Shown: positions 46,321 through 59,186, numbered from the stretch's first letter. The stretch is 64,000 nucleotides of DNA from Hsuehochloa calcarea (GCA_036346395.1 CM070601.1:13699763-13763762); one strand, 5' to 3'. Translations and numbers: made by a program. Notes: generated from the letters alone by a model not told the origin.

Positions 46321-49300
46321 TATAACATCCTAACCTATGGTTTATGTTTCAAATGTATAAAACTTTGAGCTTTTCAAAAACTTTTGTTAAAACTTATAAG
46401 TTTGCCTTAAATTTCAAACTTAAGTTTGCCTTATAAGTTTCTATTTGATTTCAGAAAAATGTGTGTATAAAAGTCTATAGAAATAATTTTTAAAAATACT
46501 AGTTTAGTTATCATGGATTAATATAATTTTCACAAATTTTTAGAAGTTGAATTGACCTCATAAAAATCCTAACTTAGTTACTAAGGCTGATTTCGAAAAG
46601 AATTTATTTCTGGCAAATGGAAAACGAACAGTGGACGAAACAAATTTTTGTAAGTCCTTGATGAACCTGATAAAACTCACAAAAAATTCATAATTTTAAT
46701 AATTCTATTTCTATTCCAAACAGCCTAATCAAACTAGTTTGATTTCGGTCAAATCTAAATTCAAACCCTAATTCCGACCGGACCGGGATTCACTATTCCG
46801 ACCGGACCACCTTGACTTGGTTGGACTCGATCGGGTCGCTCCACCAAACCCAAGTCAGACTCAGACTTGCACTGCTTCGTCGTCGCCACTGACGAACGTG
46901 CCCCACCTGTCAACACCGTCTTCCCCGACACGCCGCTGAAGCCAAGCGTCGCTAGCGTTCGCGCATGCACGCCACGACGACACCACTCGCCACCTCAAGC
47001 TTCTGCGATTGCTCTCGAAGCATCGCCAGGAGTTCATCTACTGCCCGAGCCTATCCTCTTTCTCCCTTTCTCGCTTTCGCTCTTTCTCCGCCCGTTTCTC
47101 TCTTTCGGCCAGAGAACGAACCGAGGTGAGCGCTGCCGCCTCAGTGACGCCCTCGAACCCACGACCTCACCGCTGATTTCCTCTATTCGTGTTGCACCCA
47201 TTTTGCCCAGCCTGGACCCTTGTCGTCCATGGAATCGTCGAGCGCAACCTCTTCGTCCTCAACTCCGGCGGCCAAGGCCCATAAGCCTTTACGGCATTCC
47301 GGTGAGTCTTTCTAAACACGGTTTTCTCCATAGTGATCGCATTAACTCACTGAGCATGCTGGCCAAATTAATTTGGGTTTGGTTCAACTCGAGGGTGTGT
47401 GATGTTTTCTTCTCTAAGCATGGTCAACCGTCGTCGCCTCGATTACAATCACCTCTGACCTCCACCACGACAAGACCTTGTGCGTCTCGTTCCTGGAGTC
47501 GCAGCGATTCTGAGGCACACCTTCCCGAGTCTTCTAGAAGCTCGTAGCACCTTCTCCACGGGAGCCATGTTCTCGCCTTTGCCTCCGGTCGTCACCAGCT
47601 CGCCGTCGGCATCCTCAAGGACCCGCGTCGTCGTCACCAGCTTCGTGAGGTCCGTACGCACCTGGAGGTACCACTCCTGAGCCTGGAGCGTCTCTACTTC
47701 GCCAGATCCTTTGCACGGTCGCGCCGTCATGTACGGGAGCTCCAGTGAGCCTTCGACCGGTTAGGTGTTTGCGAAAAATCGAGAAGTACATTTTCTAGTT
47801 CGGGGAAGTGTTTTTTTAGGCTTAAATTAAAGTTATGTTTTGATAAAACGGAAGACGTATTCCGAGAATACGCCTTCGATGTCACCTCGCCCAGGTCTGG
47901 GTAAAGCTGACCCAGTCAACGCCCTCACCTCGGTCCTACCAGTCAGTGATCGTGGGTCGACTGAGCGTCGGTAGAAAAAGGAAATGAATACCTTGTGAAA
48001 TTCCAAAACTAATAACATTTACACTGAAAATTCACTTAACTTAGTAAATTCATAACTAATTCAAATTAGCTCCAAATTGAATGAAACCAATTTTGTTGGT
48101 TTTAATTTTTAGTGTACTTTTTACTGGAATAAGTTTCAAGTATGCTTTTGTTCCAAAAAAATGTGTAATAGCTAAAAGGAATTGTTTTTACATTAGAAAA
48201 TGATTTAAACTTCAAAACTTCATAAGTATTTCGTCTTAACTCCAAATTGAGTGAAATTAATTTTGTTAATTCTCATTTTTCCTGTAATTTAACTTGGTAT
48301 AAGTTTGATTCAAGTTACAATTTCAGAAAATTACGGTATTTATTTTATTTATGTAATCATGCCTTTAACTTGTTAAATTCCTAGAAAATCCAAATAAATT
48401 CATTTTGGACTAAAATTTTCACCTAAAATCCTTGTAAAATCTTACTCTACCTACTGTGTATGCATGATTGGATGAAGTTGAGTTTTGGTTATTTTGGTGT
48501 TATTCGTTCTTATTCGTTGTTTTGCTCGATCGATAGATTTTGACAATTCGGGTATTTACGACAGTGATCCTCAGCAGCAAGAAGATTATCTACAGCAAGG
48601 CAAGTAGTTCTCCTTTGATGCATGTTGATCCTATTAATTGCACATGCTAATATTTTAATTTTAATTGTATGTATGCATGCTATGTTGGCAAGCTATTTAA
48701 CTGCTCGCGATAGTTTACCTGAATAGTTAATTGAACTGTAGGTATCCATCATTTACCACCTAGCCTAAGTTTATATCCACTATGATTTTGAGCTCGCTGG
48801 ATGAGCTCTAGTCACTTTATATTTAGTATACGAGTTGTTGTCGCTTAGCCATGCTTAGATCGATAGTCTGGGGATCATCGCTTCAGCGATGGTCAAGTAC
48901 GACATCACTTTAATTAATTGAGTCCGGGTACTCATGTGTATATCATATTTGGAAAAACTAAAAATGTAAACAAAAAGGATTTAGATTTGGGCACATGGAT
49001 AATGGTGTGATTATCGGGTGTGTGATTGTGTGTCCGAATCAATAAGGACCGAACATCTTGTCCCACTGAACCAGACATTCTCGCGTGCAGCCACATGAGA
49101 GGGATATAGGACCTCTCTTGACTTAGTACTTTGACTTGTGTTAGCTCCGAGTCGCAGGAGGTTGTGTGTGCTGTGTGAAAAAGGAAATGATATGTGTGTT
49201 GAGTGTGCGGGGGTGGAGTTCCGGGTAGGTTCTCCTCGCCGAGGGGCATTGTAGTTGTCCGCGGCTTTACCCCGAGGGGTAGTTGACTGGGGCTTTACAA

Positions 49301-50218
49301 TGACTCCAACACAACGTATGAGTTTCTATCCATACGGACGACTCGTAGTTAATACACAATATTGAAAAATATCTCGTAGGACTTAGACTGGCCGGCATAC
49401 CTAAGGAAGTGTGCTCTATAGCTTAGCAAAAAGGCGGTCTGACATATGGGTAAAGTTGTACACCCCTGCAGGTTTTGAACTATTCGAATAGCCACGTCCT
49501 TGGTTATGGACACGCTTGGGGAGGTCTTTCAAGAGTTAGACTATAATATTTTGATAAAACTTGAGAATGGATAGTACGAATGAGTAATTCATGCTATTGA
49601 TGTGGTGGCCGTGGGAGGTCACCTCTAGGATGTTAATTATGCTTATAATTGTTGTCTCACAAATATTTGAACAATTGAAAACTGTTTTAACAAGTTGCCT
49701 TCAATCTATGATATTATTGCAAATTAAATGTGGTTTTACGCTGAAAATAAACTATATGGCCATCTCTATTGAATTAAGCTTGCATGTAGCTATGTATAGG
49801 TTTGTTAATCGTAAGTCTTGCGGGTACGTTTTTGTGCTCAACTGCATTGTTTATTTGCTGCAGAGGAGGTTGACCCCAAGGGGTTAACGAGTGTGAGGCT
49901 GACTACATTCTCGATGACTAAGCTTGGGCATTTCCGGTCGGTTGCATTGTGGGTAAGGGCAACCGGTTGGCTTTTGTTTTTCCGCTGCAGACATAACTTT
50001 TCATATGAAATCTTAGTGTATGTGGAACATATGTAAATTATGAAATTTCCAGTAATGTAATACCTTGTGTATGGAATTGATGTTATTTTTGTGGAAGGTG
50101 TATGTGTACTGCAGCTCTGGAAAGTACATATACACCGAGAGTGAAATTTTTTATTTGTAATGCTAGGACCAATGGAAAGGTTAAGCATTACAAATTAAAT
50201 CGTCCGGCGACTCTCACA
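46321..50218 (+). mobile_element. Solo LTR of a Ty3/gypsy-type element with perfect target duplication
   Basis: It begins TATAACATCC (a mutated TGTAACATCC) and ends CTCTCACA, and is flanked by GCTAC on both sides (46316-46320 and 50219-50223). No internal region or second LTR is present, so recombination between LTRs removed the rest. The 3.9-kb length and motifs such as ATGGGTAAAGTTGTAC match the LTR at 17.5-22.1 kb. Open frames in the GC-rich 46.87-47.7 kb part are not convincing genes. Confidence 0.88.
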
Positions 50219-50393
50219 GCTACCTCTAGCCAAATATGTGGCCGCTGCCTCCTAGCGGCTTTAGCCAGCACCTCGTCCATTGTGCTGGAGCTGGAGAGGT
50301 GTGCTGTGTTGTGGCCTTGTGAGAGAATATGTGCTATACATTTTTTAGACACGAGGGGTGTCCAGACGCGGAACCTATTAGTTTGGTCCCAAA

Positions 50394-50616
50394 TAGATAT
50401 GTTTAAACGATGGGTGAGCCGGCCTCAAAAGCCCGACCTCAAACAGGCAGGCCCGAGCCCAGCCTGAAAACTTTTTCCATAAAAATATTATTATAATTCT
50501 TTTTGAAAAAAGTAATATTTAATTTATTTCAAAAATTAAAAAATAGATTTTATTATTTTTATTACATTTTAGAAGGCTTTTGGGTTGGGCTGCCGGGCCG
50601 GCCATGAACACCTCTA
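50394..50616. mobile_element. hAT-like MITE
   Basis: Termini TAGATATGTTTAAACGATGG and CCATGAACACCTCTA are inverted repeats with GC-rich shoulders (GAGCCGGCC and GGGCCGGCC) and an AT-rich core. Flanking octamers GTCCCAAA and ATCCCAAA match at seven of eight positions, as expected for hAT. It is related to the MITE at 7978-8239. Confidence 0.8.
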
Positions 50617-50624
50617 ATCCCAAA

Positions 50625-51477
50625 TATGGACATTTTGCTAATACGTGTTTACCCGCATGGAATGTTTCTAATGGATGCTCATTGTGATCATGACGTGTGG
50701 CAGGGGTTTGCACTTCAGCACAACAAATCAAGCGCTCTCTATTACCATCGAGTCGTCTTCCTTCTCGTTTATGAGGGACTAAAAGGAAAAGCATTGACTC
50801 CCTTCCCAACATCCAAAACATGTCAAGCGCTAGCAGCATGATATTGTCGCTGGCGTCGCACTGTGAAGGGGAGGCATCGCTGTAATCGTTGTCGGTCGGC
50901 GTGGGAGGGGAGGGGGGGAGGATTCCCACGATGTAAAAGCACACGCATTTGGGAGCTTCTCGTCCTTCCAAATCCAAGTTTTTGAGATGATTTTTTTGAA
51001 CCGAAAGTTTTTCAGTGTCAATTGGAAGATCCCAAATTGAATTTTCCTGTATTTGAAAGTTTTCTATTCTCAATTGAAAGTTCTTTGAATCTAAGCTTAA
51101 AATCCTGGATTTCAAAGTTTGTAATCTTGGTTGAAGGTTTGATTTCTTTTTTTGAATAAAAGTTTTATCTCGAATTGAAAGTTTTTAGTGAAAGAATTGA
51201 AAGTCATGTCACGAGGAGCAAGTGGTCATGTCACGAGGAATAAAAGTCATGAACGGCTGTGTGATAGTCGTCCTCCAAATATGGAACACATTAATTAGGC
51301 GACGGCTTGTTCATTGTGCGGAAGCGGGAGAGCGATGCTGTTTTGTGGCCTCGTGAGTTGTGAGCGGATGTACTGTACATTCTTAGGGTGTCGAGATGTG
51401 GAACCCATTAATTGGGTCCCAACATTAATTTGGTGGAGCCTTTTGATATGCCTTCCACTTATTAACATGAGTCACTC
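50625..51477. other. Interior of the fold-back element
   Basis: It contains a diverged direct copy (51305-51430) of 50270-50393, sharing CATTGTGC-GGAG, GTTTTGTGGCC, and GTGGAACCCATTA (as GCGGAACCTATTA in the earlier copy). The part 50950-51200 is built from degenerate AATTGAAAGTTT units. No coding frame was accepted. Confidence 0.5.
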
Positions 51478-51860
51478 CTTCCGCTGCCTCCTATTCTTCG
51501 TCTCCTCCTCGCTGGCAAGACCTAACCACAAAGACAAACCCTAGTATTTGCCTCATTAATCGCCTCCTCTCGGCGTGGATCCTCTTTGCTTTCGTCTGTT
51601 TAATTCCCCATGTTGCCCGACCCCTCCTCTAGTTGCTCCTTTACCCCGCCTCCCACTCCTCCCCCCTCCATCGGCTCCATGACACCTCCCAACCCTCCTT
51701 TGCCTCCACCATTGGAGCAAGAATTGTTTGTCTCCCTCCTTCCGCCGACGCCGAAGCGCCGGACTGTATTATTGGAGTTTGAGTTCTCATTGTGGGCTGC
51801 CAAAGGAAGCACCTTAATTTAGGACCCAATTAATGGGTTCCACGTGTGGACACGCCTCCT

Positions 51861-52539
51861 GCCTATCTGTCTATACATCAATCAAGTGTCCCCCCCTAAA
51901 ATCAGTTGCTTTTTTACCATTGGATGGAGATCCAACGCTCCAGATTTTTCCATCCACTACAAATATCCACCCATCCCTAACCCTAACCCAACTCCCGATC
52001 CACACCATTCCACATCCACCGCCACCTCCTGCCTCCCTTAGTGCCAAGTGCGCTGCCACCTCGCCAACATCAGCAAAGCATCCCTGTGAGCCTCCGGTGT
52101 CTCCCACCACAGCTCCTACCTCTCGAGCTTCCCCTGCCCGGATGCTCTTGCCCGCCTCCTTCTCCCCCATCGCCGACCTTCTTTTCTGTCTCTGGCAGCT
52201 CCACCTTTGGTGCATCTCCTTATTGTAAGGAAAATGAGAGGAGTATTCGGCGGCAGTGGTGCTCGCGCACTCAGACACGGTATCACTGGCGGCAGCGCTA
52301 GTCAAATGTGAGGAAGATGCTGCAGTGGAGCACGAAGGTTCAAGCGGATCGGAATGTAAGAAATTCGAATGATTTCCTCAAAAAATTTAGTCCAGCGATG
52401 GATGGCAAATCCGTAAAAATGTACATCACATCTTCTCTCACAAGGCTACAACACAATGGATGAGGCGATGCCTAAAGTCGCCGGGATAGTGCCACCATCA
52501 TATTTGGCTGGCGGCAGCGGTGACAGAGGTCAGTAGGAT
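51861..52539. other. Unassigned sequence, possibly decayed gene flank
   Basis: A 131-codon plus-strand frame (51833-52228) is Pro/Ser/Thr-rich without recognised motifs. It may be degraded coding or leader sequence. Nothing can be named. Confidence 0.3.
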
Positions 52540-52790
52540 ACCGATCGCGACCACATCAGTGAACTCCTAGATGGCGACCTGGGCGCGATCCTCTTCCTCC
52601 TGCCGCTCAAGGAGGTGGGTCGCACCACCACACTATCCACAATATTGAGCGCTTGCTCGGCGAGCCAAGTACTATCGTCACGACTACAAGGTGACCCTCG
52701 TCAACACGCCGAAGCTAATGATTCTTGGATTGTTGAGCAAGTAGTTTCATCTGGTGCATTATGACAATATCTATAAGGTGATCTTTGCAT
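52540..52790 (+). pseudogene. F-box gene remnant
   Basis: DHISELLDGDLGAILFLLPL then KEVGRTTTLSTI reads as the start of an F-box domain close to the 38-kb copy. After a gap come YKVTLVNTPKLMILGLLS and a stop, corresponding to the FBD end. The middle of the gene is missing. A solo LTR inserted just downstream. Confidence 0.8.
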
Positions 52791-52816
52791 CTCCAAGATT
52801 TTGATAACTTCATTTG

Positions 52817-54748
52817 TGTTGGACCAGAACGGCAGCTAGAGGAGAGGTGAATAGGAGCACTATTTTTTTTGACCCCCGACAGTATTCAACTTCTTCTTCA
52901 CCTTAGTAGCTATGAAGCTATGAAGATCAGAAACACGAACACAATGAAAGTCTTGCGTTGAACCTGACAAACCTTGAACTTGACAAACCTCGAAGAGACA
53001 AAGACCAAAACCACACTAAGACCGGTCTGACCACCGATGATGGCCGGTCTGACCGAAGCCCTGGCGGTCTGACCACCTGAGGTGCAGGTTTAACCGCTGG
53101 TGCCCGGACAACAGCCCGCGAAGATCCCAAAAGATCTAACTTCCTACTCGGTGATCAAATCCCCTAATTTCAACCATAGTTCACTAAGAAGGTTAGAAAC
53201 CTATTTCAATCAACGATCGGGAAGATCGAAGCCAAGGTTCCACAAATTTCTTAAATGAGAGCGATAGGGCACAAGAACCGAGGAAATTAAAACTTTGACC
53301 TAAAAACTTGCTTGTGGGTGAATGATGATCCTAAATGTATTCTCACATATCATAGCAAGCTAGACCACAGCATGAACACCAAGAAAACAAAAGGAACAAG
53401 AAAAATACCCAAAATCATCAAAGAGAGAACAAGAAGAAACTCATCTTGAGAAATTCGTACTTGGATTACTTTGAGAAGGTTGTTGGTTTACAACTACTCC
53501 ACCATGAAGGACAAATGCTCAACACTTGAGCACTCAATCAATCAATCTCTCACAAACTCTAGCCCCCTCTATTCCACTTTCCCCAAAATCCCAAATTACG
53601 GTTTACTTGAGAGACTCCAAATCTGGGCCTCTCTTTTTATAGTGGAGACTAGGTTTAGAGAGAAAACCCTAACGGACACCTGTTTAGCTCACACACAAAC
53701 GGATTTACACTTACGCACGCTTCTCAAAACGGATAACTAACCAGGCTTCCCGAATTCGTATCTTCGTGAACTCCATCTTCACTCAACCTAAAACGTCTCT
53801 CCTTACGCCGTCTTGCGCCGCGGTTTTGCCAAAGATCACCAAGGCGGTATTTTGATAAAGATATCAAAATACCTCTTCTCGATCCTTCTCCAAAGGCCGA
53901 GTCCAATCGTCATGAAGCAATCAATCATGGTACTTGCACTAACCCCCGCACCACTTGATGCAACCCATTGCACTGAACTTCCCGTTCGGTCATCCTTATC
54001 CATCTTGCGACATGCTTGGGTCCAACGACTCCACCCGACATCCTTGGTCATTTTGGACCTCAGCTCTCCTAGACTAGCCCCGATCATTCTCATCGTTGAC
54101 CGTCGTTAGCCTCTAAGCTTCCTGCACAACAATAGATCGTGAAATCTATTCCGGGCACAAGTTCTTTGCAACTTGACCCACATTAGTTAAAACATGTACC
54201 ATGCAACACATACGCACTAAAACTCATGACTTTGGCCCAATTCTCGAAATTCACTATCCTTGACGAATGAACACTGCACTCAATCGGTCAGACCTCTCCC
54301 CAGGCCGATCAGACCTCCCCTGGCCGGTTACACCGCTAGGTGAGGGACTTAGCCAATTTTTTCGTTGGAAAATCTGCAACCTCTCTAGAAATTTCAACCG
54401 CTATCTACTTTTGGGTCGAAACTCCAAACATTATGTGACCAAGTTCATAAGAACTCTCTAAGTTGCCTCCATACTATATATTTGTCCCGTCTCTAAAATC
54501 GAAAGTCCAACTTTTGAACTGTCAGACCGCCAATCATGGTCTGTCTGACTGCCATCTCTTCGGTCAAAGACCTGGCCGGTCTAACTGCCGCATGTGGCCG
54601 ATCAGACAGCCGCCTTGGCCGGTCTGACCTACTAAGGTCTGAAGGTGCTATGAATTTTCCTGAAAACAAGGGTTTCGTTAAACATCTCAATGTTATTGTC
54701 AATTATTCATCACACTGATATTAAAAGTATATCCCCATGGCATCCACA
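52817..54748 (+). mobile_element. Solo LTR, TGTTGGACC family
   Basis: It begins TGTTGGACCAGAACGG and ends GGCATCCACA. It is homologous over its whole length, inverted, to 59187-60945, including the block around CGTTGACCGTCG and the terminal CCCATGG-ATCCA. Flanks ATTTG and GTTTC give at best a decayed target duplication. It contains several GGTCTGACC motifs. No gag or pol is present. Confidence 0.75.
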
Positions 54749-55686
54749 GTTTCTACTCCAAAACATTCTTCATTCTTCCAAATTCGCCGTTGTGCTGCAG
54801 GGCATGCATCTGGCCTTGTCGGGACCGATTCCCTAGCTTCAGGATGCTGGCTTTGTGCGTGAACTTACGTGATTTCCGTCAAATCAAGGTGATGTAGTAT
54901 TAGTCACTCGTTTGCCTAAGGGAAGGATAACAAAGTCTGAAGTGCATCGCATGTAAAACTACTAGTCCCAGTCCTTGCATGATTGGTTAGGTTTCCCTAT
55001 TCATTGCATTTGGACTGGTGCATGTGACAGCAAGGCATTTTATGCTGTGTAATTAAGTTTTATCGCTAAACCTGTTTGTTTGTGTTACCTACTTTATTAA
55101 TTAAATAGGTCGTTCTTGAGAAAAAGACAAATCTGGGGCCTGTCTTACTTGGACGTAGGATTGGTTCAGACATGGTACTACTAGAATATGTGATACGATG
55201 TTCCCATCGTTTCAGTGTGATTGTTTATGAATCTCTGGATCTATTTCACGGAATAAGTGGTAAATTACTCAACTGTAAGCATAATCTCGCAGTCTCACAC
55301 TATTTCCTGAAGAGGGTGTTTAATTATTTATTGATAGAGAACTTCATTTTTTTAGCACATTGTGGCAAAAGTCTACATATAACCTGGTAAAAAACATCAA
55401 AGAAAAGATGGCATGCATCGAACTGAACCCACGGAGCACCTGGTGCATGCGACTGGCATGACGGGGAAATGGTGACGCTGACGCTGAATTGTTCTCCATT
55501 CCACTGCACTAAGGTTTTGCATGCATCAGCTTACATTATTTTCAGCCGTCTCATTTACAAATATACATGATGTATATCCATTCGAAGGATCATTCGTATT
55601 CTCGATCTCAACGGGAAAAGGATACAAGTATAAGAAACTGCGCAGAATTCCCCTGCAAACTTTTCTTGGAAACCAGGGAATCGAGG
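54749..55686. other. Unassigned intergenic DNA
   Basis: No exon or transposon end was recognised. The last 200 bases are likely the 3' UTR of the peptide gene on the minus strand. Confidence 0.4.
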
Positions 55687-55971
55687 CTAATGCCCAACAC
55701 CAGGGCTCGGCACGGACCGCATCAACCGCTCGGCCCTGCCGCTCATCGAAGACCCCCTTGCCATCGCCGCCGACTCCTCGCCGCCGCCTCTGGGCAATAC
55801 TCGGAGCACCAAGTCACCTTCGAAGTACATCACCTTGCCTTGTTCTTCCACCAACAGCTTGCGCCCTTCGCACGGCGAACAGCGAGACAGGAGCAGGCAC
55901 AGGGCCAGAAACGCCCACACGAGCAGCAACGACGCACCCTTCTTGCTGCTAATGCCACCGCGTGAATCCAT
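55687..55971 (-). CDS. Secreted signalling-peptide precursor, PIP/CEP-like C-terminus
   Basis: A single exon encodes 94 residues. An N-terminal signal peptide (about residues 11-36, ASLLLVWAFLALCLLLSRC) is followed by a variable, charged middle and the extreme C-terminus RLMRSVPSPGVGH. This is the layout of plant post-translationally processed peptides, with the last 10-15 residues being the mature ligand. The PSPGVGH end resembles PIP (SGPS..G.GH) and CEP (SPG.GH) peptides. The CEP signature FRPT is absent, so PIP-like is preferred. Receptors of such peptides are leucine-rich-repeat kinases at the plasma membrane. A TATA box 200 bases upstream supports transcription. Because the gene is short, family membership is moderately certain. 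Confidence 0.65.
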   Translation of the reverse strand: MDSRGGISSKKGASLLLVWAFLALCLLLSRCSPCEGRKLLVEEQGKVMYFEGDLVLRVLPRGGGEESAAMARGSSMSGRAERLMRSVPSPGVGH

Positions 55972-56167
55972 GCCGAAGAGAAGCGGAAGGGCGTTAGCCT
56001 GGAAGCTCAGGAACCGATCGAGAACTGTGAGATGATACTATGCTCTGGGGCTTGTGCTGAGCTTAAGCAAGAAATGGAGTGGGTCAGGACTCAGGAGAGG
56101 GCGCTTGGCTAGCTACCTCCCTTGGCGGAAGACTTGCTCGAGCTGACGGGGCCTAGTGCGGCGTGCT

Positions 56168-56177
56168 CTATTTATAG
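56168..56177 (-). promoter_or_regulatory. TATA box of the peptide gene
   Basis: CTATAAATAG on the minus strand, in GC-rich surroundings, lies 197 bases before the start codon and predicts a leader of about 165 bases. Confidence 0.7.
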
Positions 56178-57969
56178 CCCCGCGGCGTAGATGATTCCTC
56201 GTTTCCGGTGGAGAATTTTTCGTGACTAACTGCCGGCCTCAATGTGACTTATTCATCCAAAAACTTAGGTTAATGAAGAAAAATAAACAATTCATTTATA
56301 CTTCAACATTCCTTCTAACGTGTAGACTTTCTCAGGTTTAAAACGTGGAATAGAAGTGGATTGCAATTATTATTATTTAATTATGCCAACCGGATCAACT
56401 AGTTCACCCAAAAAAATTAAGCTAACAAGGAAAGACGGACAATTCACTTATACTTCAACACTTCCCTTCACGTGTAGGCTCCCTCAGACAAAAGCTTAAA
56501 CAGACAAGAAAAGACAGACAATTCACTTATATTTCAACACTCAAAAGTATCTTACAGCTTTATTCCTTTTTTTACAATTTTCAAAAGTAGTAGCAAGAGA
56601 AATGCAAGTTTAATCATACCTTACGTGTAGAATTTTGCTCCATGTCATGTAGAGGAATTGTTCTGCTGCCGAAGTGGCATTTCGGCGCTTTGCTTACTGT
56701 ATACAGGCGATTGCATCGTTGAGTACTTAATTCTAATCAAGAACTTGTCAACCGGCTGACTGATGTGTTTTTTTTTTGGAAGAAAGTTGGGTGGTTATAT
56801 ACTGAAGTGATTAGTTTATATCAAGCGTTTTGAGGAATTAAACTACATTTGGCAACATAAAGCGTCTCCACTGCAAAATCAAACCTCTGACGTGAAGTTG
56901 CACCAATCCTGAATTAAGTATGCTACGGCCTACGACTTTTCCTGAGTTATAATATTCAGTTCTGAATATATACTATATGGACTCGTAGGGTGTCTCAATG
57001 TGTCATGTATGGTGTTCTTGATCTATGAGAATTAGAATTAACCTAGCCATGCATTTAGCATCGGAATGTGGGCATGTCAGCCACTGGTTATAGCGAGGAA
57101 AAAAACGAAAGGAGAATGACGAGCGAAAACGATCGGTCTTTAGTCCGAGACGGGGCCTTTTCGACGAACGGTGAAGAGCGAAAGGGAAAGCCAAATCTGA
57201 CTCGAGAACGCATTGCAGGCGGCCAGGATTACTACATCTGGCATTTTTGTTCCCATCTGCTTGCGTCTTCATGCAACCAATCGAAGTCGGCTTCCTCGTG
57301 GAAAACGGCATATTCGTCGGTTCACCGGCTGATTACAGATTGCTCTTCTTTGGAAAGAAGGTCTATAAACGACCGACCATGATAGTTTTGCTAAAGGGAG
57401 AAAAAGTAATGGAAAACTATCGAAGACAAAGTCTAGAGAGGCCTTTTAAACTTGTTAATCAGGTCATTAATTTTAAACTCGATCAGTTTTGCAAAGAATA
57501 TGGCAAAGGATGAACACTTAAGCGACTCAAGACCCCTTGCTTTTTTCCCCGCAAGAAAAAATCCCTTGCTTTTGGAGGGGAAAAAAGTTTATAAAAAAGC
57601 ATCACAAACCTGTCATTGGAGAATGCAAGCCGTCCTATAAAATCTTGGATGGCTAAGATCGAAGAGAGCAACTGGATTAGCTCGAAAAAAAAAGAAAAAA
57701 AAAGTGAGCAACAGGATTCAAGCATATCTCACGGAGTTCCAAGCGTGTTTTTACTAGAGTGCGAGCATTACACATTGTAGTGTGAAGTAACCCATATCAA
57801 AGAATAACCACACGTGATTAGTGTGAATCGAATCATGCCTGTAAGCCAGAAAACCAATATGTCACACTAGTTAGACTATCCAGCGTTAGGGAGCACTCTA
57901 TTTCTTAGGCGCCTCTATGGCTCCATCGAAACCGTCCATTTGGGACGGTCGGTCGGTCGGCTCTCCCGA
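56178..57969. other. Unassigned intergenic DNA
   Basis: AT-rich to about 57000. The 57060-57720 part is richer in short open frames on both strands, none recognisable. ATTCACTTATA-TTCAACA occurs three times between 56290 and 56540 in a loose direct repeat. Confidence 0.4.
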
Positions 57970-59186
57970 TGTAACACCCTAAAAATTGAAGCCAAAAATC
58001 CTGAGGTTAAAAATACAGAATTTTTAAAATGTTATTTGTGTTATCAGTTTGTGACCTATTTTCAGCCTTTTTTTAAAGGTTATTTTAGCTGCATTCTTTC
58101 TCTATAACATTTTTCGAGAACAAATAATCGGTTACCAGTCAAACTAAGAATGTTACCTTCAAAACATTATGAAAAGCTAAAACCGTATAGCTAAAAACCT
58201 AAGTTCAAATTTGATCTTTGAAATACTTAAGAATCAGATGAAAATCACTAAACAAAATTGGGTCTAGGCCAAGACCGAAATGTTGGCCCATCCTCTTCTA
58301 TTTTTTTTTCTCTTCTCTTTTTTCCCCCTATTTTTCTTCCCAGCCCTGGGTCGGCATGGCCTTTCCTTGGCCCAACTCACCTCGAGCGCCCACCAACAGC
58401 CCAACCTCGCACCCCCTCCTTATCTTTCTTCTCCACGCACCACCCCCTGCTTCGCCCCCCCCCCACCCACACCCACACACACACCAAGCCAATGCCGCAC
58501 TTGCCCGTCCTAGCCTCCGTCGTAGGGAGGTTAGCCGCCAACTCCCGCCACTTGGGGCTGTTTCACGTCGCTCCGCGCCACTGCTCCCACGCTACTGCCA
58601 CTACGCCACCCACCACGGTCCCGTCTCACGCGACGCCCAGCCACTGGCTCCCCACCCCTCTCCCTCCTATATAAGGCAGCACCGAGCCGCCTCGCCCCCT
58701 CCCTGCCATTTCCCCCTTCTCCACCGAGCGCAAGAGCCCAAGGCGTAACACCGTCGTTTCGGTCGCCGAAGTCGACCTCGCTGCGCCGCCGCCTCGGTAA
58801 GCCCCTCCACTCACCGTGTGCATCACCAAGCGTTTCGGGACACGAGGACCCATTCCCCCTCCATTGATTTTGCCCTTCGTCCACAGGTGCTCGCCGCTAC
58901 ATCGCCTCACTCGGTGAGCCCCATTCCGATTGCTCCCGCCTCAAGCACCTCCTCACCTCCCTTGAGCTTCCCCTATAACTAATAGCGCACCCCTTTCCTA
59001 GGTTGCAGTTGCCGCGTGAAGACCGTTGCGTCGCCTCGGGTCCTCATCGCCAAGCCTCCTCCGGTCACCTCCTCCGTCCCTCTCAGCACCGGTACACTCC
59101 CCATGTCCCCTAGATGCTCATGCGCTCGCTACTTAGCCTACTGCGTTGCCAAAATGCGATAGCCATTAGAGCTCGAATGTCACCGC

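Larger units (their letters stand above)
45640..51860. mobile_element. Fold-back/MULE-like element with long inverted arms, carrying nested insertions
   Basis: The left arm (45640-46160) is the reverse complement, with moderate divergence, of the right arm (51478-51830). Shared strings include AATTAAGGT-CTTCCTTT, GCAGCCCAC, GGCGTCGG-GGA, TTGGGAGG-GTCATGGAGCC and GGTTT-TCTTTGTGG. Removing the solo LTR (46321-50218) and the MITE (50394-50616) leaves an element of about 2.1 kb. The left arm also holds a ~145-bp tandem duplication (about 45850-46140). There is no transposase, and the outer borders are approximate. Confidence 0.6.

Noticed and set aside
46867..47547. 226-codon frame within the long LTR
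   Set aside because: It lies inside a solo LTR with a perfect target duplication, has low-complexity content and no family motif.
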